From a bacterium (GTDB taxonomy: Bacteria; Muiribacteriota; Ozemobacteria; Ozemobacterales; Ozemobacteraceae), in the NCBI GenBank assembly GCA_016192885.1, contig JACPTH010000378.1, positions 1-5,177 on the forward strand: a stretch of DNA of 5,177 bases, in the 5' to 3' direction. The notes under the pieces were generated by a model. That model saw only the letters and a program-made list of their open reading frames with translations, made no database searches and was not told the DNA's origin. Every line of letters starts with the position of its first letter. Position 1 is the stretch's first letter. This document shows, piece after piece, positions 1 through 5,177 of the stretch. A program made the translations under genes and the position numbers.

Positions 1-1497
1 GTCATAATTACCCATGATGCTACGATCGCAAGCGTAGCCCATCGGCTAATCACTTTGCGAGACGGCGTTATCATCGAAGATAAATTTACAAAGGAGCCGC
101 CCGAAAAGTTTTATCCCGAAGAAATGCGTAGCGAGAAAAAAGAAATTTCCGAAGTTTCGAGGCCTAAAAAATTTTTAAATTTCATTTGGAGTTGTTTTGG
201 TTTTTCCGCATTTGGGTCAATTTTTCGGATGTCATGTGCGAACCTTTACAGGAATTCTTTTCGTTCATTTCTTACGGCGCTAGGACTAATTCTCGGCGTT
301 GGTTCCATAATTACGATTGTAGAACTTGGCGGTTGTTTTTATTCTTTAATCCAGAATCAGATTTTTAAACTTGGAACCCACCTTGTTACCGTCCACCCAT
401 ACTACCGGCATGGCAGAAAATCCGGAGGCGCAACCCTCAGCCTTCTGGAGGATGACGCAAAAGCAATTTCGCAATGCTGCCAGTCAGTTATTGCGGTAGC
501 TCCACTTGTACATTCGGGGGGAAGAGCTTCGCGAAACGACCGCGAATGTAGTGTCGGAATTTTGGGAACCACCGAACTTTACGAACATATTAGCTCCAAG
601 AAAATTGAAAAAGGGCATTTTATTTCGCGATGGGAAGTAAAGAGCGCCTCAAAGGTTTGCATTATCGGAAAGAACGTTGTGGAGGAGCTTTTTCAAGGAA
701 TTGACCCTGTGGGGAAGTCGATCAATCTTAATCGAGTCCCATTTGAAGTGATAGGAGTTTTTCAGTCTGAAAGCGGCGCGCTTGGAAAATTGATTTCAGG
801 AATTGACAGCATAGTCGTGACCCCAATTACCACGTTTAAAAGAAGACTTTCAAAGAAATTTCAAAACCTTCAAGCTGTCGATATGATCGGTATTTTGGTT
901 CCGAACGTGAAAGTTATGAGAATCGTGACTGAGGAAGTAAAAAAACTTTTGCGATGGAGACACGGGATTAAGAAAAAAACAGAAAACGACTTTGTCGTTA
1001 GAAACAACGAGGAAATATCGTTAATTATTGGGATGATTTTATCGTCGGTGATCCTTTTTATTTCCGGAATCGCAGCTATCTCGCTAATTGTGGGAGGAAT
1101 CGGAATCATGAACATCATGTTGGTTTCGGTTACGGAAAGAACGCGGGAAATAGGCGTTAGAATGGCTATAGGGGCTACCCGAAACGATCTTTTAACGCAG
1201 TTCTTGATTGAAGCGGTGATTTTGTCTGTTTTAGGCGGAGCGTTTGGGATAGCTTTGGGATTTTTCGGAGCCGTATTGATACAAGTTATAATCGAAGCTT
1301 TAGGAATGGGAATCTGCAGTTTTCATTTTAAATCCCTTGTTGCGGTTTTAAGCCGCTTTACCGAACACCCTGCTATTACGGGGGTTACCATTTTTTTCGC
1401 GGTTTTGTTTTCAGCGATAATAGGAATTTTCTTCGGTTTGTACCCGGCATTAAAAGCTTCAAAACTTGATCCAATCGTGGCTCTTCGGGAAGAATAA
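1..1497 (+). CDS. macB: MacB-like ABC transporter, ATPase-permease fusion (5' truncated by window)
   Basis: The reading frame is open from base 1 and ends at TAA 1495-1497, giving 498 visible residues; the start lies upstream. Residues 1-27 are the end of an ABC ATPase: the switch (H-loop) histidine is in IITHD (His5), followed by AHRLITLRDGVIIED. A linker of about 45 residues leads to TM1 (about 90-111), a large periplasmic MacB_PCD-type domain (about 112-340, with IGKNVVEELF and DPVGKSI), TM2 (about 343-373, VGGIGIMNIMLVSV), the cytoplasmic coupling motif VTERTREIGVRMAIGA (about 377-392), TM3 (404-429) and TM4 (461-484), ending YPALKASKLDPIVALREE. This is the MacB order, with the ATPase fused N-terminally. 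In the family, MacB works as a dimer with a MacA adaptor and a TolC-type outer-membrane channel, exporting macrolides, peptides, lipopeptides or other substrates from the periplasm; the substrate here cannot be read from sequence. The periplasmic part has several cysteines (159, 160, 183, 220). A TTG at 55 lies inside the ATPase domain and is not a credible start. Confidence 0.93.
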   Translation, partial: VIITHDATIASVAHRLITLRDGVIIEDKFTKEPPEKFYPEEMRSEKKEISEVSRPKKFLNFIWSCFGFSAFGSIFRMSCANLYRNSFRSFLTALGLILGVGSIITIVELGGCFYSLIQNQIFKLGTHLVTVHPYYRHGRKSGGATLSLLEDDAKAISQCCQSVIAVAPLVHSGGRASRNDRECSVGILGTTELYEHISSKKIEKGHFISRWEVKSASKVCIIGKNVVEELFQGIDPVGKSINLNRVPFEVIGVFQSESGALGKLISGIDSIVVTPITTFKRRLSKKFQNLQAVDMIGILVPNVKVMRIVTEEVKKLLRWRHGIKKKTENDFVVRNNEEISLIIGMILSSVILFISGIAAISLIVGGIGIMNIMLVSVTERTREIGVRMAIGATRNDLLTQFLIEAVILSVLGGAFGIALGFFGAVLIQVIIEALGMGICSFHFKSLVAVLSRFTEHPAITGVTIFFAVLFSAIIGIFFGLYPALKASKLDPIVALREE

Positions 1498-1502
1498 GAA
1501 GT

Positions 1503-2702
1503 TTAACGAATTGTTCCAATTAGATTTGAACCCGGCCCAACTCCTCGACGGATTAGGTCACGAACGATTTCTAATTTTCCCCAAATATTGCACATCATCG
1601 CCCCCCGAAGTTTGCGGTCGCGCGAGAAAAAGATGACCCCCGTTTCAAATTCCTTTACCCAGTCTTCAGTAACCTCCATTTGAGGATCTATTTCCCCCAC
1701 CGCTTCATAGCCAAATTCAAACAGGTCCGAAACAAAGTAGGGCATATAAGAAAACTCTTCCATTGCACCCGCCATATTTCTTCCGGCATGTTTTCCCTGG
1801 GTTAATGCATTATCCCAGTGCTCTATCCGCGTAATTTGTCCAAGGGCCTTATAGGGGAACAAGGCGTTGTCACCGGCCGCAAAGATATCGGGGTGGGAAG
1901 TTTGAAGATGCTCGTTCACTATGATTCCGTTACTGGTGGCCAATTCAGCTCTTCTAGCTAATTCCAAATCCGGGTTAATTCCGATTCCGGCAATGACCAT
2001 GTCTGATTCGATCTTTCCGGTTTTCGTTCGGGTAATGATTTTTCCATTTACCCGGTCAAAGGAAACGGGTTGTTCTTCATTCAGAACTCGAATTCCTCTG
2101 CTCTTGAAAAGGCGTTCGATCGCTTTTCCTAAATTTTGGGGAAAAACTCTACGACAAAGGTATGGTGAGGAAAACAAAAGCGTTACATCTAGCTTATTTA
2201 AGCAAAGCGCAGCGGCCATCTCAGACCCGATAAAACCGCCTCCAATCACTAAGGCGGATTTACAGTCAACAGCGGATTTCCTCACTTTCAGGAAATCATC
2301 AAGGAATCTAAAGTAGCAAATTTCCTCGAGGTTTCCGCCTGGGAATGAAAAAACTTTAGGCGTTCCGCCGGTGGCCAAAAGAAGTTTTCCAAATCGGTAA
2401 GCTTCGCCGTTTTGGTCAAAAACCGTTTTGTTGGCTGAATCTATTCCGACTATTCTTGTATCCAGCAATAACTTTGCGCCGGCCTCATCAAAAAAACTTT
2501 TGCTCTTTAGAAAAATGTTCTCAACCTTTTTTTTACCGAACCATAGCTTTTTTGAAAGGGGGGGGCGTTCGTAGGGAAGATGTTTTTCCGCTCCGAAAAC
2601 TATGATTGGAAGATTTTTGTCTCGCTCCCGAATTCCTTCAACCGCCGATGTTCCGGCAGCTCCTGCGCCAACGATCACATACTGGTAGTTTTGAATCGCC
2701 AT
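1503..2702 (-). CDS. AIF-like FAD/NAD(P)H-dependent oxidoreductase
   Basis: This 399-residue cytoplasmic flavoprotein belongs to the pyridine nucleotide oxidoreductase fold, closest in pattern to apoptosis-inducing factor and ferredoxin reductases. Visible features (numbered from MAIQ) are: FAD Rossmann motif GAGAAG (12-17); the AIF signature LPYERPPLSKKLWF (42-55) with Lys51; ATGGTP (110-115); second Rossmann GGGFIG (154-159) with Phe157 and Glu161; the FAD motif FAAGD (274-278); IEHWDNA with His295; and an AIF/reductase C-terminal domain (about 308-385, with GYEAVG and TGVIFFSRDRKLRG). Lys51, Phe157, Glu161 and His295 match human AIF Lys177, Phe310, Glu314 and His454 as I recall that sequence. 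There is no CxxxxC redox disulfide, so it is not a glutathione or lipoamide reductase. The expected role is NAD(P)H oxidation through FAD, passing electrons to an unknown acceptor; no ferredoxin or rubredoxin gene is adjacent. Two usual cofactor residues are replaced (Val324 and Ser179). ATG at 2702 is chosen because a GAGGAGG lies 8 bases upstream; the alternative ATG at 2741 adds 13 residues but has poorly spaced AAAGG. It converges on macB with a 5-base gap. Confidence 0.92.
   Translation of the reverse strand: MAIQNYQYVIVGAGAAGTSAVEGIRERDKNLPIIVFGAEKHLPYERPPLSKKLWFGKKKVENIFLKSKSFFDEAGAKLLLDTRIVGIDSANKTVFDQNGEAYRFGKLLLATGGTPKVFSFPGGNLEEICYFRFLDDFLKVRKSAVDCKSALVIGGGFIGSEMAAALCLNKLDVTLLFSSPYLCRRVFPQNLGKAIERLFKSRGIRVLNEEQPVSFDRVNGKIITRTKTGKIESDMVIAGIGINPDLELARRAELATSNGIIVNEHLQTSHPDIFAAGDNALFPYKALGQITRIEHWDNALTQGKHAGRNMAGAMEEFSYMPYFVSDLFEFGYEAVGEIDPQMEVTEDWVKEFETGVIFFSRDRKLRGAMMCNIWGKLEIVRDLIRRGVGPGSNLIGTIR
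2558..2565 (-). repeat. C8 homopolymer (G8 on + strand) inside the flavoprotein gene
   Basis: On the coding strand eight C bases encode the Arg-Pro-Pro-Leu part of the conserved AIF signature (residues 46-49). An A8 tract (T8 on the plus strand, 2527-2534) follows 23 bases downstream in the gene and encodes Lys-Lys-Lys. The frame is intact as given. Confidence 0.9.
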
Positions 2703-2710
2703 CGGTAAAT

Positions 2711-2717
2711 CCTCCTC
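2711..2717 (-). promoter_or_regulatory. Strong ribosome binding site that sets the flavoprotein start
   Basis: On the minus strand the sequence reads GAGGAGG, followed by 8 bases and then ATG at 2702. This is a near-consensus Shine-Dalgarno at good spacing. It decides between the ATG at 2702 and the upstream in-frame ATG at 2741, which would place this site inside the coding region. Confidence 0.85.
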
Positions 2718-2791
2718 AAAATCTTTTTCGGCACCAACCATCCTTTAATTTGGGAAACTTTTTAATCTTTAGGTATCTAGCCTTTTGAACA

Positions 2792-2819
2792 AAGATAAAC
2801 ATTTTTCTTGGATTTTCAA
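2792..2819 (-). promoter_or_regulatory. Candidate sigma70-type promoter for the flavoprotein gene
   Basis: On the minus strand, TTGAAA (2819-2814, five of six matches to TTGACA) is followed after 16 bases by TATCTT (2797-2792, four of six matches to TATAAT). Transcription would begin near 2785, leaving a leader of about 83 bases before the ATG at 2702. The region is AT-rich, so chance matches are common; this is only the best candidate seen. Confidence 0.35.
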
Positions 2820-2853
2820 AAAAAAATTTGGCGAAGTTTGATTGAAAAAACCA

Positions 2854-2864
2854 AGCATAATGCT
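2854..2864. promoter_or_regulatory. Palindrome AGCAT-A-ATGCT, possible operator
   Basis: This is a perfect 5+1+5 inverted repeat roughly midway between the divergent genes. It overlaps a possible -10 element (CATAAT, 2856-2861) for the sensor gene and lies just upstream of the candidate minus-strand -35 box. A small dimeric regulator could bind here. No second copy was found, and the regulator is unknown. Confidence 0.35.
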
Positions 2865-2865
2865 A

Positions 2866-2889
2866 ATTGAGAGTAAATCAACTCTCGAT
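2866..2889 (+). repeat. Short hairpin GAGAGT-N6-ACTCTC
   Basis: GAGAGT (2869-2874) and ACTCTC (2881-2886) are exact inverted repeats around a six-base loop. The stem extends by one G-U and two A-U pairs to 2866 and 2889 if transcribed rightward. No T-run follows, so it is not an intrinsic terminator. Its right arm is also the left arm of the long-range inverted repeat, so the two structures exclude each other. Confidence 0.6.
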
Positions 2890-3025
2890 CAAAGCAAGTT
2901 GTCAAAGTCCCTTCTTCCGTGTAATCTTTAAACCTTGCAAGAAAAAAACGTAGGCGTCAAATCATAAATTATCAGCTATTAGGTAAACCACCGAGTAACA
3001 AAGCATGAAGAATATCGAGAGTTGA
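2878..3025 (+). repeat. 12-base perfect inverted repeat flanking a 124-base leader segment
   Basis: TCAACTCTCGAT (2878-2889) is the exact reverse complement of ATCGAGAGTTGA (3014-3025). The right arm ends 9 bases before the sensor start codon at 3035 and contains GAGAG (3017-3021), the only weakly Shine-Dalgarno-like stretch there, although its 13-base spacing to the ATG is long. In a rightward transcript the arms could close a large stem that buries the region upstream of the start codon. The repeat is certain; a regulatory role is inferred. Confidence 0.6.
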
Positions 3026-3034
3026 AACAATTTA

Positions 3035-5177
3035 ATGGCCCCGAGTTCAAGAAATTTTGAAAACCCTTTCTACCGCAAACTTTCTTTAAACTTAACTTTT
3101 TGGCTTCTTTTGATTTGGGTGCCCGCAATTCTAGTCATTTGGCTCCAAAATGAATGGTCGGCGAGAAAGTTGAAAGAACTTGTTGAAAGCCGGAAATCAA
3201 AATTACAGACTGGCGTGGATAAATTGAAAATCTATTCCGACCCAGGCTTTCAACTTGAAAAAATTTTCTCTCGGTTCGAAAAGCAGGGGAAAATTCCCTT
3301 AAAAACTCAGCGAAGGAAGCTTTTGCCTCTTCTCAAAAAGGTTCCAATTTCTCCAAACCTTTGTTGGTTGTTTGACCGAGATGGAAAACGGCAAAAGATA
3401 GAAGGTTCTTCCACCACCGATCGAATTAAGATTTCGGAGTTTCTATTCAAAAAGGCCAAGGATTACTTGGCTTTGAATTTGGAAAGCGATTCGGAAAGGG
3501 AAAATAGTTTCAAAAGTATTTTTGGAGAAGTAATAAATCTTAAGCGCCTATTTAGAGATTCCGGCGCAAAGAAAATTCTCTTCCAAAATGAAGCGGCACT
3601 GTTTTTCACCCTGAAAGATCCTATTGATAAAAGGGAGCTTTGGTTACTCTATCTTGAATCGCCGCTTAAGAAATGGGCTTTGCAAAATGGACTTAAAATG
3701 ATCAGGGCCGAAGGGTTTGGTTCAAGCTTAAGACCGGTTGCTGATTTAAAAGCTTTTAGAATAGCTCAAGGGATGATCGAGAGGAAGATTCCGGGCACGA
3801 TCATTGGAAACCAATTCTGTCGCATTTTCACATCTAATGATTTTCAAAAAATTCAAAGCGGGTTTCTTTTTTTCCGCTTTTTAGTTTTCATTCTGTCTGT
3901 AATCTGTAGTTTTTTCTCTTTTATTTTAACCAGCTCTAAAAGCCTTTTTTTTGTCAGATTAAACTTCGCGACTCTATTGCTGTTTCTAATGGGAGGGGGA
4001 ACTTCAATTTTTTGCTTTGGGGCTCTTAGCAAGCTATATCAGGATGAGCGAAATGAGGTTTTGTGGAATGTAAAGCGATCAGAGATGAACCACCAAATTG
4101 AAGAATTGTGGGAGGGATTCAATCAATTTCTTCTTGACCATGATTTGGATTTCCGAAAAACGCGTCTAACCATGTCAGAACCTGATGAAATAAAAAACAA
4201 TTTGGAAAAATGGTTTAGTATCCAAAAAAAAATTATCGGAGGCTTTTACGGAGATGTTCATGGGAATTGCTTTATTTCTTCATTACAAACGCCTTCATTT
4301 GAAAAATCATTTTGCGGGGAAATGATTCGTGTAGCCTTAAATGATAATGTTCCCCGGGGAATTGATGAGATCCCTAAGCTTCCTAATTTCAGAGATTCCT
4401 TTAAAAAGGAAGATCTTTTGGACTCCATTTCACTTCAAGAAGGGCATTCAATTTCCCTGGGTTTGATGAGCTTACATGCTTCCTACTTTTTTATTAAGAC
4501 TTTTCGAAACGAAAAGCGGGAAATCGAGGGTTGCATGGTCTTATGGTCTAGCGCTCTAACTCTGGTTGAGAGATACATCAGACTTATCAAAATGAAACGC
4601 AGGGGTTTCTCCAATAACCCCAATTCAATTAAAGTTAATCTTTTGGGATTTGATGATTATGAACTATTGCAGTATCGAGAGCTTGAAGGATTCGATGATT
4701 TCTTTTCAAGGTCCGTAGTAAAAGCCAGGAATCAAAGGGGGGTTTTTGCGGTAAATCATAAAGTAGGTTCCCAAGAATATTTTTCTTTGGTTTCTCACAA
4801 GGGGGGGGTTCCAATCATTACCGCGGTTTCAATTGACAAAGCCGCAACCATCCGCGAATCTGCTTGGATCGTGGATGTTTTATCCGAAACATCCGGTAAC
4901 GCTTTATTGATTTTATTGTTTGTGGTAGCGGTTTTCATTCTCCAGACCCAAAGACCTTTGAAAGAAATAATTGAGGCCTTTAACGATGTTGGGGCTGGAA
5001 ACCTTGAAAGGTCCCTTCAAATTGAGACCGGAGATGAACTAGAGGAGCTTGGAAACGCTTTTAACAGAATGGTGATCGGGACCCGCGAGCGGTTAAACAT
5101 TTCCCGCTTCATCCCAAAAAGTTTAGATTCGGCCGCCCGAGAAGGCAAGGTTCAAAAAGCCGGGAGGCAGGAGGCCA
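3035..5177 (+). CDS. Four-TM dual-sensor HAMP signalling protein, probable class III nucleotidyl cyclase (3' truncated by window)
   Basis: The frame is open from ATG 3035 to the window end (714 residues, no stop). An in-frame TGA at 3023-3025 sits just upstream, and no alternative early start is credible. Visible order: short cytoplasmic N-terminus; TM1 (about 16-38); extracytoplasmic region 1 (about 39-275); TM2 (277-299); TM3 (about 306-331); extracytoplasmic region 2 (about 332-620); TM4 (621-637); HAMP domain (about 638-690, with RPLKEI, GAGNLE, GDELEELGNAFNRMV). After HAMP comes ISRFIPKSLDSA with an AGRQEA end, resembling the lead-in to class III adenylate/guanylate cyclase domains (usual pattern RF.P..., then GG.RREVTVLF.D). 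A SpoIIE-type phosphatase or histidine kinase cannot be excluded, since the output domain lies beyond the window. HAMP domains relay ligand-driven movement across the membrane, so this is a sensor. The two extracytoplasmic regions look duplicated and match no sensor family I recognise. It is divergent from the flavoprotein gene. Start-site translation signals are weak. G-tracts of 6 and 8 bases occur at 4737-4742 and 4801-4808. Confidence 0.85.
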   Translation, partial: MAPSSRNFENPFYRKLSLNLTFWLLLIWVPAILVIWLQNEWSARKLKELVESRKSKLQTGVDKLKIYSDPGFQLEKIFSRFEKQGKIPLKTQRRKLLPLLKKVPISPNLCWLFDRDGKRQKIEGSSTTDRIKISEFLFKKAKDYLALNLESDSERENSFKSIFGEVINLKRLFRDSGAKKILFQNEAALFFTLKDPIDKRELWLLYLESPLKKWALQNGLKMIRAEGFGSSLRPVADLKAFRIAQGMIERKIPGTIIGNQFCRIFTSNDFQKIQSGFLFFRFLVFILSVICSFFSFILTSSKSLFFVRLNFATLLLFLMGGGTSIFCFGALSKLYQDERNEVLWNVKRSEMNHQIEELWEGFNQFLLDHDLDFRKTRLTMSEPDEIKNNLEKWFSIQKKIIGGFYGDVHGNCFISSLQTPSFEKSFCGEMIRVALNDNVPRGIDEIPKLPNFRDSFKKEDLLDSISLQEGHSISLGLMSLHASYFFIKTFRNEKREIEGCMVLWSSALTLVERYIRLIKMKRRGFSNNPNSIKVNLLGFDDYELLQYRELEGFDDFFSRSVVKARNQRGVFAVNHKVGSQEYFSLVSHKGGVPIITAVSIDKAATIRESAWIVDVLSETSGNALLILLFVVAVFILQTQRPLKEIIEAFNDVGAGNLERSLQIETGDELEELGNAFNRMVIGTRERLNISRFIPKSLDSAAREGKVQKAGRQEA
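4801..4808 (+). repeat. G8 homopolymer inside the sensor gene
   Basis: Eight consecutive G bases encode the Lys-Gly-Gly-Val junction in extracytoplasmic region 2, 58 bases after a G6 tract (4737-4742). The frame is intact at the length shown. Such tracts can slip in replication; whether this one does is unknown. Confidence 0.9.

Larger units (their letters stand above)
2703..3034. other. Divergent intergenic region (332 bases)
   Basis: The region separates the leftward flavoprotein gene from the rightward sensor gene and should hold the control signals of both. It contains the flavoprotein ribosome binding site and candidate promoter, a perfect palindrome (2854-2864), a hairpin (2866-2889), and a long-range 12-base inverted repeat (2878-2889 with 3014-3025). 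A further possible stem pairs GCAAG 2894-2898 with CTTGC 2934-2938. Rightward promoter candidates are weak: CATAAT 2856-2861 lacks a convincing -35 box, and TTGTCA 2899-2904 with TGTAAT 2920-2925 has only a 15-base spacer. I see no long open reading frame, tRNA or recognisable riboswitch consensus. Confidence 0.7.

Noticed and set aside
55..57. TTG as the start of a separate permease protein
   Set aside because: The same frame is open back to base 1 and encodes the conserved ABC H-loop segment, so this codon is inside the ATPase domain of a fused MacB-type protein.
186..368. 60-codon plus-strand open frame in another phase
   Set aside because: It overlaps the MacB linker and TM1 in a different frame and shows no independent coding evidence.
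870..1118. 82-codon minus-strand open frame
   Set aside because: It is the complement of conserved MacB sequence and has no recognisable motif or credible start signal.
1921..2316. 131-codon plus-strand open frame
   Set aside because: It lies antisense within the flavoprotein gene, which has full-length family conservation; the translated sequence shows no domain pattern.
2703..2741. N-terminal 13-residue extension of the flavoprotein (ATG at 2741)
   Set aside because: The near-consensus GAGGAGG at 2711-2717 points to ATG 2702, and the Rossmann strand begins just after it; the longer start has AAAGG directly abutting the ATG.
2606..2788. 60-codon plus-strand open frame crossing the flavoprotein start
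   Set aside because: It is antisense to the conserved FAD-binding N-terminus and has no family pattern.
2869..2886. Hairpin as an intrinsic terminator
   Set aside because: No T-run follows on either strand, and the stem is AT/GC mixed and short.
2899..2925. TTGTCA / TGTAAT as the sensor promoter
   Set aside because: Both hexamers are good, but the 15-base spacer is shorter than the usual 16-18, so it is kept only as a weak possibility.

Overview
The window holds three protein genes from what looks like a moderately AT-rich Gram-negative bacterium. The Gram-negative call rests on a MacB-type exporter, which works with an outer-membrane channel. The phylum cannot be fixed from the sequence, and there are no RNA genes, CRISPR arrays or insertion sequences.

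Layout: (1) 1-1497 (+) is the 3' part of a macB-like gene: the end of an ABC ATPase domain fused in frame to a complete MacB/FtsX-type permease. (2) 1503-2702 (-) is a complete flavoprotein gene whose best relative, by motif and by whole-length pattern, is the apoptosis-inducing factor (AIF) branch of FAD/NAD(P)H oxidoreductases. It converges on macB with a 5-base gap. (3) 2703-3034 is an intergenic region between divergent genes. It carries a good ribosome binding site and a candidate promoter for the flavoprotein, a perfect hyphenated palindrome, a hairpin, and a 12-base perfect long-range inverted repeat whose downstream arm ends 9 bases before the next start codon. (4) 3035-5177 (+) is a large membrane signalling protein that is still open at the window edge. 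It has four predicted membrane segments, two large extracytoplasmic sensor regions, a HAMP domain, and the beginning of an output domain that most resembles the lead-in to a class III adenylate/guanylate cyclase.

The most notable observations are these. The signalling protein appears to have arisen by internal duplication of a membrane-segment-plus-sensor unit, with matching landmarks at a nearly constant offset of about 291-297 residues. The AIF-like enzyme keeps the core catalytic residues of AIF but lacks the conserved flavin-site tryptophan and the acidic NAD-ribose residue. The signalling gene has a leader that could form two mutually exclusive RNA structures, one of which would cover the translation start region. 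Nothing in the sequence links the three genes into one pathway: macB and the flavoprotein are convergent, and the flavoprotein and the sensor are divergent, so any shared control would lie in the 2703-3034 region.
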